Source: Prochlorococcus sp. AG-436-D21
GTDB lineage: Bacteria > Cyanobacteriota > Cyanobacteriia > PCC-6307 > Cyanobiaceae
Assembly: GCA_003212655.1 (NCBI GenBank)
Contig: QCPF01000004.1
Coordinates: 1 to 64,000, forward strand
Length of the DNA stretch: 64,000 nucleotides
Direction: 5' to 3'
The position numbers and the translations under genes are program-made. Position 1 is the stretch's first letter. Each line of letters opens with the position of its first letter. Positions 39,226 through 50,167 of this stretch are shown here, piece after piece. The notes under the pieces were generated by a model. It saw only the letters and a program-made list of their open reading frames with translations. It was not told where the DNA came from and ran no database searches.

Positions 39226-40008
39226 ATGAAAATTTCAATCCTTTTAATTGAAGATGACCGAGATATGCGTGATTTGGTGGCGAGGCATTTAGAGCATTCT
39301 GGTTTCGATGTTCAAAAAGCTGAAGACGGCATCAAAGGGCAAGCATTAGCTCTTCAATACGCACCTGATTTAATACTCTTAGATTTAATGCTACCAAATG
39401 TTGATGGTTTAACTTTATGCCAGCGACTTAGAAGAGACGAAAGAACATCAAATATCCCTATTCTTATGATAACTGCTTTAGGTGGCCTTAAAGATAAAGT
39501 GACTGGATTTAATTCTGGAGCAGATGATTATATTACTAAACCATTCGATCTTGAAGAATTATATGTACGCATAAAAGCTTTACTAAGGAGAACTAATAGA
39601 GCACAATTGAATTCTAGTAATCAGCAAGAAATATTAAGTTATGGCCCTTTAACTCTTGTTCCAGAAAGATTTGAAGCTATCTGGTTTGAATCTCCTGTTA
39701 GATTAACCCATCTTGAATTTGAATTACTTCACTGCCTTTTGCAAAGACATGGTCAAACTGTATCGCCAGCATTAATCCTCAAAGAAGTATGGGGATATGA
39801 ACCTGACGATGATATTGAGACAATTAGAGTTCATATAAGACATTTACGAACTAAGCTTGAACCTGATCCACGTAAGCCTACTTACATAAAAACTGTATAT
39901 GGTGCTGGCTATTGTCTTGAGTTACCTATTGGTGCTCAGGTTGAAATCGCTAGACGAGAGTTTATTGAAGCAAGAAATCCTGATTTGATAAATTCTACAG
40001 TAGATTAA
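39226..40008 (+). CDS. rpaA: OmpR-family response regulator, RpaA-like
   Basis: Receiver '[38 protein letters not shown]' plus winged helix '[28 protein letters not shown]'; RpaA-like '[13 protein letters not shown]'. Confidence 0.87.
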   Translation: MKISILLIEDDRDMRDLVARHLEHSGFDVQKAEDGIKGQALALQYAPDLILLDLMLPNVDGLTLCQRLRRDERTSNIPILMITALGGLKDKVTGFNSGADDYITKPFDLEELYVRIKALLRRTNRAQLNSSNQQEILSYGPLTLVPERFEAIWFESPVRLTHLEFELLHCLLQRHGQTVSPALILKEVWGYEPDDDIETIRVHIRHLRTKLEPDPRKPTYIKTVYGAGYCLELPIGAQVEIARREFIEARNPDLINSTVD

Positions 40009-40010
40009 TA

Positions 40011-40973
40011 TTAAATATCTTCTATTGAAACTTTTAAAAAAGTAATTTCCCACGCAAACTTTGGTTGAATGTTTTTTCTTAAGAGATATTTTAAATTTTC
40101 AAGTTTATTAACTATATCAATATTTTTTGTCTGTCTCCACCAAATAGTTTGAATTAAATTTACTAAACAAATCTGTTGAAAAATGTCTAGTTTTTCAGAT
40201 ATTGATTTAGATATTTCTAATATTTCCAGACTATTTTTTATTGGAGAATTTAGTTTACTTGTAATTTCATCCGAAAAATCATTCCAAATTTCAATATTTT
40301 TCAATAATTGATTCGGAGATCCATTTGCAGAGTTTATAAAATCTTCAAATTTTAATTCTGTATTAAAATTTAATTCAGAAGTATTTAAATATTCTTGTAA
40401 AATTGACATTATTTGTTTACTAGAAAAGGGTCTAAATCTGACGATTTGACATCTTGAGATGATCGTATCTAAAAGAAGGTTTAATTTAGATGTTAGTAAA
40501 ATAAAAATGCCGTTACTAGGTTCTTCTAAGGTTTTTAAAAGGCAATTTGAGGCTGCTTCGTTTAAGAGGTGTGCATCAATAATCAAAACAATTTTTTTTT
40601 CTGAGTTTATTGATTTTTGACTAAGAAAAGTTTTGATATTACGTATTTGAGCAATTTTAATAATCTCAGATCCACTTTTTAATGTTTTTTCAAGATCTGA
40701 ACTTCCTGAACTTTTTGTTGATAAAAGAGAATCAGGTTCAATAATTAAAAAATCAGGATGGTTATTGTTTGTAATTCTCTCTTCAATATTTTCGCTTGGT
40801 GAAGACTGTTTGAAAATCTCTTTTATAAATTGAAGAGCAGTTTGTTTTTTGCCTAATCCTTCAGCACCATGAAATATATAACCATTAGCCAATGATTTGT
40901 TTTTAATTATGTTCTTAAGAAAGGTATTGACTTCTTCATTCAAGAAAAAATTGTTTTTTTTAACCTCAATCAT
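40011..40973 (-). CDS. holB: DNA polymerase III delta-prime subunit
   Basis: '[22 protein letters not shown]', '[26 protein letters not shown]', '[12 protein letters not shown]'. Confidence 0.9.
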   Translation of the reverse strand: MIEVKKNNFFLNEEVNTFLKNIIKNKSLANGYIFHGAEGLGKKQTALQFIKEIFKQSSPSENIEERITNNNHPDFLIIEPDSLLSTKSSGSSDLEKTLKSGSEIIKIAQIRNIKTFLSQKSINSEKKIVLIIDAHLLNEAASNCLLKTLEEPSNGIFILLTSKLNLLLDTIISRCQIVRFRPFSSKQIMSILQEYLNTSELNFNTELKFEDFINSANGSPNQLLKNIEIWNDFSDEITSKLNSPIKNSLEILEISKSISEKLDIFQQICLVNLIQTIWWRQTKNIDIVNKLENLKYLLRKNIQPKFAWEITFLKVSIEDI

Positions 40974-41608
40974 TTGTTATTAGAAAAATTGTTTAGTAAA
41001 GTCTCTTTAATTTGATTAGAAATAGTTTTAATATTTTGTGAAGCAGATATTACTTTCCAGTTTTTTTGTTTGGCAATTAGTTTGAAGCCTTCATTTACTT
41101 TTTCTAAAAATCTAATACCTTCTGATTCTATTCTGTCTGGAATTTCATTTTTTCTTCGAAATATGCTCTCTTCTGGAGAAATTTCTAAGAAGAAAGTGAG
41201 ATCTGGAGATGTTCCTTGACACACAATAGATTCAATATTTTTGATTATTTCTAAATTTATATTTCTTCCATAACCTTGATAAGCAAGTGTCGAATCGGAA
41301 AATCTATCACTTATTACCCAATCATTGTTATTTAAAGCAGGTGAAATAATTTTGGAAACGTGTTCAGCTCTATCTGCTGAATAAAGCAATAATTCTGCAA
41401 GAGATGAAGGCTTATTATTTTCATTATTTTCAAGAATCAGTCCTCTAAGTTTTTTTCCTAAAAGACTGCCCCCAGGCTCTCTAGTCGTGATTAATTTAGA
41501 CCCTTTCTTTATTAGACCACTATTAGGAAGCCATTTAGATAGTTCATCTATTTGGGTAGTTTTACCACATCCATCAATACCCTCAATAACGATAAATTTT
41601 CCTTTCAT
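40970..41608 (-). CDS. tmk: Thymidylate kinase
   Basis: '[18 protein letters not shown]', '[14 protein letters not shown]', '[18 protein letters not shown]'. Confidence 0.95.
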   Translation of the reverse strand: MKGKFIVIEGIDGCGKTTQIDELSKWLPNSGLIKKGSKLITTREPGGSLLGKKLRGLILENNENNKPSSLAELLLYSADRAEHVSKIISPALNNNDWVISDRFSDSTLAYQGYGRNINLEIIKNIESIVCQGTSPDLTFFLEISPEESIFRRKNEIPDRIESEGIRFLEKVNEGFKLIAKQKNWKVISASQNIKTISNQIKETLLNNFSNNK

Positions 41609-43912
41609 TTAATCTAAAGATAAAGCATTAATTACAACTGTAATAGAGCTTATAGCCATCAATAATGCTGCTATTGAGGGGGTAAGAAGAATACCGTATT
41701 TAGGGAATAAAATGCCGGCGGCTAAAGGTATAGCTAGTAAGTTGTAACCAAAAGCCCATGTTAGATTCTGCTTTATTTTTCTTATAGTTTTTTTTGCAAG
41801 ATTTAAGGCGTAGGGTAATCCATTTAGTTGATCTCCCATTAATACTACATCTGCATTTGCCTTGGCTATTTGAGTGCCAGATCCTACCGCAATGCCTAAG
41901 TCTGAGGATGCTAAAGCTGGGACATCGTTAATACCATCACCAATCATTGCCACTTTATTATTAATTTTTAAATTTTCTATATTCTTTAGCTTCATTTCAG
42001 GAAGAAGATCCCATTTTACTTCTGTTTCTTTACAACCAATTTTTTTTGCTAAAGCTAAAACCGTTTGTTTCCTATCGCCACTTAAAATGTTAATTTTAAA
42101 TTTGTTTTCTCTCAAATTTTGAACTGTTTTAATTGAATCATCTCTGAGTAAATCTCCAAGCAAAATAAAGCCTAATAACTTATCTTTAATACTTACTCCA
42201 ATGATAGTGTTCGTTTTTGTTTCTTCATTTTCAATGACATTTTTTGCCTCACTATCAATAATTATTCCTTTGCTAAGTAACCATTCAATATTTCCAATAT
42301 TAATAAGTCCATCAATTGATTCAAGTTCTCCAGAAATACCTCGCCCTGAATGAGTAAAAATTTTCTTTATTGGAAATAAACTTAAATTTTGCTTTTTTGC
42401 CTCTTGAATTAAGGCATCTGCGATTGGATGCCTGCTTTCCTTCTCTAAACTGGCAGCTATTTTTAATAAAAATGCATGATCAGCATAATTTTTATAATCA
42501 ACAATGAAAGGCTTACCTTTTGTTAAAGTGCCTGTCTTATCAAAAATAATTTGATTAATTTTTGAAGCCATCTCTATTTTGTCCCCGCCTTTAAATAAAA
42601 CGCCCTTTTTTGCTGCTTTACCTGATGCGACAGTTATTACAGTTGGGGTGGCTAAACCTAATGCACAAGGACAAGCTATTACTAAAACAGCAATTGACAA
42701 TTGTATGGCTAAACTAAGGAAATTCTCAGCATTACTACCAAGCGAACTATGAAGTGTATGGCTTGAGTGAGTGATGAATTGATGATTATGACTTAATAAA
42801 TCTGGCCAAATGTTTCTTGCTCCTTTCCACCAAAAGAAAAAAGTTAAAGTAGCAAAAATAAGTACAAAGTAGGTAAATTTACCTGCAATTTCATCGGCAA
42901 TTCTTTGAATGCGAGGTTTTCTAGCGTTTACAGACTCAATAAGATTTACTAGTTTTGCAAGAGAAGAATCCCCTCCGACATTTTGTACTTTAAGTCTAAG
43001 AGTTGAATTAAGATTTAAAGACCCACTAGATAGATTTTCGCCTTCTTTTACCTCGATAGGTTTTGATTCTCCAGTAATATGTGAAACATCAATATATGAA
43101 TTACCTTGAGTAACAATGCAGTCAGCAGGTACTCTGTCTCCAGCTAAAACTTGAATCTCTTGATTTGGTCTTAAAGCGTTTACTCTTATTGATTTTATTT
43201 GATTATCTTCTGTGTAGATATTTGCCATTTCAGGTTGAAGATCTAATAACTCTCCAATGGATGAACCAGTTTGGTATCTTGCTCTTTCCTCTAAGAAACG
43301 CCCAATCAATATGAAACCTAGTAGCATAACTGGTTCATTAAAAAAACAAGGAAAACCAGTAGCAGGAAATATTAAGGATAGAAGACTTGTTATATATGCG
43401 CTAGTTACTCCAAGAGCTACTAGAGAATCCATATCAGGACGGTTCCTAATAAATGATTTAAAGCCATTAATAATTATTCCTCTGCCAGGAAATAAAAGAG
43501 CTAATGTTGCTAATGAAGCGTGAAAAAATATACTACCTAATATTGGAAAATTTATATATTTTCCTTCTGCTAGATGACCTAAACCTGAAAATAATAAAAG
43601 TAATAAAGCAAAAGTTAGTTTTTTCCATTGATTATTCCACTTCTTTTTTTTTTCTAATTCTGCCTTGTTTATTTTTTTAGAAAAATCATTTATGTAAATC
43701 TTTGATGGGAAACCATTTTCTTTTAGATTTTTGAGAACATCTTCTAACTCTATATGTTTCTGAGTAATTTCAAAATATGCACTTTCAGTGAGTAAGTTAA
43801 CAGAAACATTTTCAATACCATCAGAATTATTTAATATTTTTTCAACAGTACTAACACAACCTCCGCACTTCATTCCTGTAATATTTAATTGAATGCTTTC
43901 CATATTTTTCAC
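41609..43912 (-). CDS. Heavy-metal (copper-type) P1B ATPase
   Basis: N-terminal HMA 'GMKCGGCVSTVEKIL', 'CPCALGLATPT', 'DKTGTLT', 'MIGDGINDVPAL'. Confidence 0.94.
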   Translation of the reverse strand: MKNMESIQLNITGMKCGGCVSTVEKILNNSDGIENVSVNLLTESAYFEITQKHIELEDVLKNLKENGFPSKIYINDFSKKINKAELEKKKKWNNQWKKLTFALLLLLFSGLGHLAEGKYINFPILGSIFFHASLATLALLFPGRGIIINGFKSFIRNRPDMDSLVALGVTSAYITSLLSLIFPATGFPCFFNEPVMLLGFILIGRFLEERARYQTGSSIGELLDLQPEMANIYTEDNQIKSIRVNALRPNQEIQVLAGDRVPADCIVTQGNSYIDVSHITGESKPIEVKEGENLSSGSLNLNSTLRLKVQNVGGDSSLAKLVNLIESVNARKPRIQRIADEIAGKFTYFVLIFATLTFFFWWKGARNIWPDLLSHNHQFITHSSHTLHSSLGSNAENFLSLAIQLSIAVLVIACPCALGLATPTVITVASGKAAKKGVLFKGGDKIEMASKINQIIFDKTGTLTKGKPFIVDYKNYADHAFLLKIAASLEKESRHPIADALIQEAKKQNLSLFPIKKIFTHSGRGISGELESIDGLINIGNIEWLLSKGIIIDSEAKNVIENEETKTNTIIGVSIKDKLLGFILLGDLLRDDSIKTVQNLRENKFKINILSGDRKQTVLALAKKIGCKETEVKWDLLPEMKLKNIENLKINNKVAMIGDGINDVPALASSDLGIAVGSGTQIAKANADVVLMGDQLNGLPYALNLAKKTIRKIKQNLTWAFGYNLLAIPLAAGILFPKYGILLTPSIAALLMAISSITVVINALSLD

Positions 43913-44024
43913 AATTGAAGCAAATTAATGCTTACCCTATTTTTTAACTATAATAATAAATGTAATAGACTTTTTAAATAGTTATTTTTAAAATTACTAT
44001 ATTAACTTTATTAGTTTTAGACCG

Positions 44025-44546
44025 GTGCCTAGTAATCAAAACAGAGACAATTTTATCGATAAAGCTTTTACTGTTATTGCTGAATCAATAGTAAAAATAA
44101 TGCCTATTGCAGAGAAAGAAAAAAAGGCATATATCTATTATAGAGATGGCCTAGCTGCACAAAATAATGGGGATTATTCTGAAGCATTAGAGTATTACAA
44201 AGAGAGTTTACTACTTGAAGAAAATAAAATTGATAGGGGTGAGACTTTAAAAAATATGGCAATAATATATATGAGTAATGGTGAAGAGGATCTGTCTATT
44301 GAAACTTATGAAAAGGCATTAGTAGAAAATCCCAAACAGCCATCATGCCTTAAAAATATAGGTTTGATTTATGAAAAAAGAGGAAGATATGCTGAGCAAA
44401 ATGGTGATTTAGATCAGAGAGATATTTGGTTCGATAAAGCTGCAGAAGTCTGGTCTAAAGCAGTTAGATTATATCCAGGTGGTTATCTAGATATTGAAAA
44501 TTGGTTGAAAAACTCAGGAAGAAGTTCAATCGACATGTATCTCTAA
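44025..44546 (+). CDS. ycf3: Photosystem I assembly protein Ycf3 (GTG start)
   Basis: '[57 protein letters not shown]', TPRs. Confidence 0.95.
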   Translation: MPSNQNRDNFIDKAFTVIAESIVKIMPIAEKEKKAYIYYRDGLAAQNNGDYSEALEYYKESLLLEENKIDRGETLKNMAIIYMSNGEEDLSIETYEKALVENPKQPSCLKNIGLIYEKRGRYAEQNGDLDQRDIWFDKAAEVWSKAVRLYPGGYLDIENWLKNSGRSSIDMYL

Positions 44547-44551
44547 TATTT

Positions 44552-45913
44552 TTAAACTGATAAAGAATATTCAACTGCCTCTTTAATATTTGATATCTCT
44601 TTGATATTTATTAAATTTTGAAAATTATTATTTAGTTCCTCCTCTAGTTTAGGCACTACGATATTTTTGATCCCTAGTCTTACAGCTTCTTCTATCTTTG
44701 TTCGAAGGTTATTCGATTTTCTAACCTGACCGCTTAAACCCAATTCCCCAATAAATGAGCTACTGGCCAAAGGAGGAATATTTTTCAAACTTGATAAAAT
44801 TGATATTGCAACACCTAAGTCAGATGAAGGATCATTAATCTCAAAACCCCCACCAGTAGCTACATAACAATCGAATTCAGATAATTTTATCCCTACGTGT
44901 TTTTCAATAACAGCTAGGATTTGATGCAATCTATTTATGCTTATTCCTGTTGTAGTCCGTCTTGGGTTACTGTAGAAAGTTTTATTTACCAGTGCTTGTA
45001 TATCAACTGCTAATGGTCGAGTGCCTTCATTTGTAATCGTAGTTGTTACACCTGAAATGTTTTCTTTATTTGTAAAAATTGAACTTGGATTTTTTATCTC
45101 TCTTAAACCCTCTTCAAGCATTTCAAAAATTCCAATCTCAAAGGTCGATCCAAATCGATTTTTTATACTTCTTAGTAATCTATGTGAGGAAATATTATCT
45201 CCTTCAAAGTTTATTACTGTATCAACTAAATGCTCTAAAGTTTTAGGGCCAGCTAAAGTACCATCTTTTGTTACGTGACCAATTATTAGAAGCGCAATAT
45301 TTTTATCTTTGGCAAGATTTTGTAATTCAGATGAACATGCTCTAACTTGAGAAACTGATCCTGGAGAACTTTGCATTTCATGATTATGGATGGCTTGAAT
45401 ACTATCAATAATTGCGAAACTTGGATCGACACGTTTGATCTCTTCAATAATTAGGGATAAATTAGTTTCTGCAAAAATTTTTAAATCAATACTGTTTTGA
45501 TTTAATCTTTCCCATCTAATTTTTACTTGTTCTAAAGATTCTTCTGCAGTTATGTATAAAACTTTCTCTTTAAGAGATATTTTTCCTGCTGATTGAAGAA
45601 CTATCGTGCTTTTACCTATCCCTGGTTCTCCTCCAAGTAAAACAACAGATCCAGGTACTATACCACCTCCAAGAACTCGATCAAATTCTCTAAAACCACT
45701 CGTGAATCTTGATATTTTTTTTGATGAGATCTCATTAAATGGTATAGATTTTTTACTGTTTTTGATATCTTTTATTTCTTGATATTTAGAGCTCTTACTT
45801 TTTATTTCTTCAACAATGGAATTCCATGAGTTGCAATTAAGGCATTTCCCAAAGTATTGAGAAGTTTCAGATCCACAATTCTGACAAATAAAAGTCGATA
45901 ATTTGCTAGACAT
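44552..45913 (-). CDS. radA: DNA repair protein RadA/Sms
   Basis: N-terminal zinc finger 'CQNCGSETSQYFGKCLNCNSWN', Walker A 'GGEPGIGKST', 'KNRFGST' motif. Confidence 0.95.
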   Translation of the reverse strand: MSSKLSTFICQNCGSETSQYFGKCLNCNSWNSIVEEIKSKSSKYQEIKDIKNSKKSIPFNEISSKKISRFTSGFREFDRVLGGGIVPGSVVLLGGEPGIGKSTIVLQSAGKISLKEKVLYITAEESLEQVKIRWERLNQNSIDLKIFAETNLSLIIEEIKRVDPSFAIIDSIQAIHNHEMQSSPGSVSQVRACSSELQNLAKDKNIALLIIGHVTKDGTLAGPKTLEHLVDTVINFEGDNISSHRLLRSIKNRFGSTFEIGIFEMLEEGLREIKNPSSIFTNKENISGVTTTITNEGTRPLAVDIQALVNKTFYSNPRRTTTGISINRLHQILAVIEKHVGIKLSEFDCYVATGGGFEINDPSSDLGVAISILSSLKNIPPLASSSFIGELGLSGQVRKSNNLRTKIEEAVRLGIKNIVVPKLEEELNNNFQNLINIKEISNIKEAVEYSLSV

Positions 45914-46020
45914 TAAGTTTCTGAATGAAGTAATGGCAATAGAATGTTTGGGATATTGCCCCTCTACAAGTTAGATTAGGTTAATAATAAATTCTCTTAC
46001 TGATTAGCTAATAGAAACAA

Positions 46021-46767
46021 ATGGCTCTATCTAGTCAAACTAAAGAAACTATACTGGTCGCAGATGACGAGGCAAGTATTAGAAGAATTCTGGAGACACG
46101 TCTCTCCATGATTGGCTACAAAGTTGTAACTGCAAGTGATGGTAAAGAAGCACTAAAGTTATTTAAGGATTATGAACCTGATTTAGTAGTGCTTGACGTC
46201 ATGATGCCGAAGTTAGATGGTTATGGAGTTTGTCAAGAATTAAGGAAAGATTCTGATGTCCCAATTGTTATGTTAACTGCATTAGGAGATGTCGCAGATA
46301 GGATAACAGGTTTAGAATTAGGGGCTGATGATTATGTAGTAAAACCATTCAGCCCAAAGGAATTAGAGGCTAGAATTAGGTGTGTTCTTAGAAGAATCGA
46401 CAAAGAACAAATTCCTGGAATGCCTAATTCAGGATTAATTTTGGTAACGGATATAAAAATTGATACAAATCGAAGACAAGTTTTTAAAAGCGATGAGAGA
46501 ATAAGATTAACTGGAATGGAATTTAGTCTCTTAGAGCTTTTGGTAAGTAGGTCAGGAGAGCCATTTAGTAGAGGAGAGATCTTGAAAGAAGTTTGGGGGT
46601 ATACCCCAGAGAGACATGTAGACACGAGAGTCGTAGATGTCCACATATCAAGATTAAGATCAAAACTTGAGGCTGATCCAGCAAATCCTGAATTAATTTT
46701 GACAGCAAGGGGTACAGGATATCTTTTTCAACGGATTGTTGATATTACTCCTTTTGATGGTAAATAA
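46021..46767 (+). CDS. rpaB: OmpR-family response regulator RpaB (Ycf27)
   Basis: 'ETILVADDEASIRRILETRLSMIGYKVVTASDGKEAL', 'WGYTPERHVDTRVVDVHISRLRSKLE'. Confidence 0.93.
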   Translation: MALSSQTKETILVADDEASIRRILETRLSMIGYKVVTASDGKEALKLFKDYEPDLVVLDVMMPKLDGYGVCQELRKDSDVPIVMLTALGDVADRITGLELGADDYVVKPFSPKELEARIRCVLRRIDKEQIPGMPNSGLILVTDIKIDTNRRQVFKSDERIRLTGMEFSLLELLVSRSGEPFSRGEILKEVWGYTPERHVDTRVVDVHISRLRSKLEADPANPELILTARGTGYLFQRIVDITPFDGK

Positions 46768-48186
46768 ATGGGGAAAGAAACAGCGCAAAAAATTAACAAG
46801 TCCAGAGCTATTAGAAGATTAGTTATTTGGTACAAAAGAAATTCGGCTGTCACTTCAATTGTAGATACTGCTGCTAGTTCTGCGGCAACTGCTAGTAATG
46901 TTGCGGGTAATGTCGTTTCTGGTGCTGGTTCTGTTGTGACCACTGCTAGTAATGTTGCTAGCAATGTTGCAGGTAATGTTGCAGGTAATGTAGTTTCAAG
47001 CGCTGAATCTGTTGTGAATACTGCCAGCAGTGTTGTTTCAAATGCTAGCTCAATAGCCAAAAATACATTACAGCCATTAGTTTTTGACCCATTAAAAAGA
47101 TTACAAAATAGCGATAATATTTTAGATAAGGTCGAAGACATTCAATCTAAAAGAATTTGGATCGCAGTTGATGGTATGGGTGGAGATTATGCTCCCGGTC
47201 CAATTCTAGAAGGTTGCCTCGAAGCAATAAGTAGATTCCCAATAAATATAAAGTTTGTAGGCAAAATTGAAAAAGTTAAAGATGCAGCAGAAAAAACTGG
47301 TTTAGCAGAATTATTAGAAAATCAAATTAATAATAATCGTTTTGAATTAATTGATAGTGGGGAGCCTATTGGGATGAATGAAGAAGCTACTGCAGTCCGA
47401 AAAAGGAAAAATGCAAGTATAAACGTTGCAATGGACTTAGTTAGAAATAATAAAGCTGAAGCTGTTTACTCAGCTGGTAATTCAGGTGCCATGATGGCTT
47501 CTGCCATATTTAGAATTGGAAGATTGAAAGGGATTGATAGACCAGCTATAGGAGCATTATTTCCAACAAGGGATCAAACTCGCCCTGTATTAGTTTTAGA
47601 TGTTGGTGCAAATACTGATTGTAAGCCATCTTATTTGCATCAATTTGCTCTTCTAGGTAACATTTATGCAAAAGATGTTTTACAAGTAAAAAACCCAAGA
47701 ATAGGCCTTCTAAATATTGGAGAAGAAGAATGTAAAGGTAATGATTTATCCCTAAAAACTTTTGAATTATTATCTTCTGAAAAAAGTTTTGATTTTGGAG
47801 GTAATTGTGAAGGGCGAGATGTATTATCAGGTAGCTTCGATGTAGTAGTCTGTGATGGATTTACTGGAAATATATTATTGAAATTTCTTGAATCTGTGGG
47901 AGGAGTTTTATTAGATATTTTGAGATCTGAGCTGCCACGTGGAAGGCGGGGAAAAGTTGGTTCAGCTTTTTTAAGAAGTAATCTACTTAGAATTAAGAAA
48001 AGGTTAGATCATGCCGAACATGGAGGAGCTTTATTACTTGGGGTGAATGGTATTTGCGTTATTGGTCATGGAAGTAGCAAATCTTTATCAGTAGTTAGTG
48101 CTCTTCGCTTGGCACACTCTGCAGTGAATCATGGAGTTATGGACAATTTAAATCAACTGCAAAAGCTTCAAGTTTTAAATTCATAA
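46768..48186 (+). CDS. plsX: Phosphate acyltransferase PlsX with ~129-aa N-terminal low-complexity extension
   Basis: PlsX core begins 'IWIAVDGMGGDYAPGPILEGCLEA'; preceding 129 residues are atypical. Confidence 0.92.
   Translation: MGKETAQKINKSRAIRRLVIWYKRNSAVTSIVDTAASSAATASNVAGNVVSGAGSVVTTASNVASNVAGNVAGNVVSSAESVVNTASSVVSNASSIAKNTLQPLVFDPLKRLQNSDNILDKVEDIQSKRIWIAVDGMGGDYAPGPILEGCLEAISRFPINIKFVGKIEKVKDAAEKTGLAELLENQINNNRFELIDSGEPIGMNEEATAVRKRKNASINVAMDLVRNNKAEAVYSAGNSGAMMASAIFRIGRLKGIDRPAIGALFPTRDQTRPVLVLDVGANTDCKPSYLHQFALLGNIYAKDVLQVKNPRIGLLNIGEEECKGNDLSLKTFELLSSEKSFDFGGNCEGRDVLSGSFDVVVCDGFTGNILLKFLESVGGVLLDILRSELPRGRRGKVGSAFLRSNLLRIKKRLDHAEHGGALLLGVNGICVIGHGSSKSLSVVSALRLAHSAVNHGVMDNLNQLQKLQVLNS
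46858..47068 (+). repeat. In-frame A/V/S/N/G repeat region in PlsX extension, including 12-bp tandem AATGTTGCAGGT x2 (46963-46986) and 17-bp repeat ACTGCTAGTAATGTTGC at 46888 and 46942
   Basis: Direct inspection of DNA and translated repeats (TASNVAGNVVSGAGSVVTTASNVASNVAGNVAGNVVSSAESVVNTASSVVSNASS). Confidence 0.85.
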
Positions 48187-48239
48187 AACATAATGAGTCA
48201 AATTTATGTTTGACTAATATAAGTAACTAAAAAACTCTT

Positions 48240-49247
48240 TTGGAAGGAATAAATTTTAATCAGATCGGACTGTCATTCAAGGGAAGTGGAAGTTATGTAC
48301 CTGATCAAATCCTAACCAATCAAAAAATTAGTCAAAAGGTTGATACAAGCAATGAATGGATACAATCTAGAACTGGTATTTCTGAGAGAAGAATCTCGAG
48401 CGTAGAAGATAATGTTACTGAGATGGGTTATAAGGCTGCTCTAACTGCTATAGAAATGGCTAATTGGGATATTAAAACGATTGATTTGATTGTTTTAGCT
48501 ACTTCTACTCCGCATGATTTATTTGGATCAGCCCCATCTATTCAAGCTAAATTAGGGGCAGCCAATGCTGTAGCTTTCGATTTAACTGCAGCTTGTAGTG
48601 GCTTTTTATTTGCCTTAATAACAGCCTCACAATTTTTAAAAGGGGGTAGTTTTAAAAGGGCTGTTGTTATTGGAGCAGATCAATTATCAAGTTTTGTTGA
48701 TTGGAATGATAGAAGAAGTTGTATTCTCTTTGGAGATGGTGCCGGTGCATTAGCAATTGAAGCCACAAATGAATTTGATAATTTTATAGGTTTTGATATG
48801 AGAACTGATGGGGGGAGGGGTTCTTTTCTTAATCTTCCATCAAAAAATAATAAGGGTTCAATAGTGGATGAGATTGACTTTTTAAGTGGAGGTTTTTCTC
48901 CAATTCAGATGAATGGTCAGGAAGTTTATAAATTCGCAGTTAAAGAAGTCCCCCTAATTCTTCAAAAGTTGTTAAAAAAAATGAAATATAGTTCTGATCA
49001 AGTTGATTGGCTCTTATTGCATCAAGCTAATCAAAGAATATTGGATTCTGTAGGAGAAAGGTTAAAAATTCCCAGAGAAAAGATTCTTAGCAATTTAGAA
49101 AAATATGGCAATACGTCAGCAGCAACAATTCCACTAATGATGGATGAGGCTGTAAGAGATTATAGAATTAAACAAAATGATATTATTGCTACAAGTGGTT
49201 TCGGTGCTGGGCTAAGTTGGGGTGCAGCCCTATTTAAATGGGGTTAA
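48240..49247 (+). CDS. fabH: 3-oxoacyl-ACP synthase III
   Basis: 'WIQSRTGISERRI', 'FDLTAACSGFLFAL', 'LLHQANQRILDSVGERL', 'YGNTSAATIPLMMDEAV'. Confidence 0.95.
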   Translation: MEGINFNQIGLSFKGSGSYVPDQILTNQKISQKVDTSNEWIQSRTGISERRISSVEDNVTEMGYKAALTAIEMANWDIKTIDLIVLATSTPHDLFGSAPSIQAKLGAANAVAFDLTAACSGFLFALITASQFLKGGSFKRAVVIGADQLSSFVDWNDRRSCILFGDGAGALAIEATNEFDNFIGFDMRTDGGRGSFLNLPSKNNKGSIVDEIDFLSGGFSPIQMNGQEVYKFAVKEVPLILQKLLKKMKYSSDQVDWLLLHQANQRILDSVGERLKIPREKILSNLEKYGNTSAATIPLMMDEAVRDYRIKQNDIIATSGFGAGLSWGAALFKWG

Positions 49248-49265
49248 AAACAAAATAGGAACATT

Positions 49266-50162
49266 ATGACAGTTGCATGGGTATTCCCTGGACAGGGTTC
49301 GCAAAAAATTGGAATGGCAAAACAAATTGAAAATCTGCCGATCACAAAAGAGAGGTTTAGTTATGCATCTGAGATATTTGAGAGAAATTTATTTGAAATT
49401 TGTGAATTAAATACTGAATCAACAAATCCTCTTCTTGATTTGAATAACACAAGAAATACACAAATTTGTCTTTTTTTAGTTGAATCAATTTTATTAGATG
49501 CACTAAAGGAAAATGGGTTTAAACCAACTTATGTTGCGGGACATAGTCTTGGAGAAATCACTGCACTATATTGTTCGGATGTTTTTTCATTCGAAGATTG
49601 TGTTTCTCTTATAAAAGAAAGGTCTCAATTAATGGTCAATGCTGGGAAAGGATCTATGGCAGCAGTAATTGGTTTTGATAGAAATCAACTTGATTTATTA
49701 GTGCAAAAAATTGATGATATTGTCATTGCTAATGATAATAGCTCTTCCCAAGTTGTCTTATCAGGATCTACTGAAGCCTTGGATAATTTATCGAGAGAAA
49801 TTGCTTGTAAAAGATTCTTGAAATTAAATGTTTCAGGAGCATTTCATTCGCCATTTATGAATGAACCTTCATCAAAATTTTGTGAGTTTTTAAAAAAGAT
49901 TAAATTTAACAATCCCTCTTTCCCTGTAATAAGTAATTATGAACCTTCACTGTGTAGCGATCCAAACGAGCTTAAAATTAGATTTGAAAAGCAAATGTGT
50001 AATGGAGTGAGGTGGCGAGAAACTATGGATTTAATGGCAAAAGATAGTGATCTTCATATTGTCGAAATTGGCCCTTCTAATGTACTAAGCGGTTTAGGAA
50101 AAAGACATCTTAAAGATGTAAAAATTTCTCAAGTTTCATCTTCTGATCAAATATCCTATTAA
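49266..50162 (+). CDS. fabD: Malonyl-CoA:ACP transacylase
   Basis: 'WVFPGQGSQKIGMAKQI', 'YVAGHSLGEITALYCS', 'SGAFHSPFM'. Confidence 0.95.
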   Translation: MTVAWVFPGQGSQKIGMAKQIENLPITKERFSYASEIFERNLFEICELNTESTNPLLDLNNTRNTQICLFLVESILLDALKENGFKPTYVAGHSLGEITALYCSDVFSFEDCVSLIKERSQLMVNAGKGSMAAVIGFDRNQLDLLVQKIDDIVIANDNSSSQVVLSGSTEALDNLSREIACKRFLKLNVSGAFHSPFMNEPSSKFCEFLKKIKFNNPSFPVISNYEPSLCSDPNELKIRFEKQMCNGVRWRETMDLMAKDSDLHIVEIGPSNVLSGLGKRHLKDVKISQVSSSDQISY

Positions 50163-50167
50163 TCTGT

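Noticed and set aside
46728-47141. 137-aa minus-strand ORF with TTLPATLLATLLAV repeats
   Set aside because: It is the antisense shadow of the repeat region in plsX; the plus frame continues into a conserved PlsX core.
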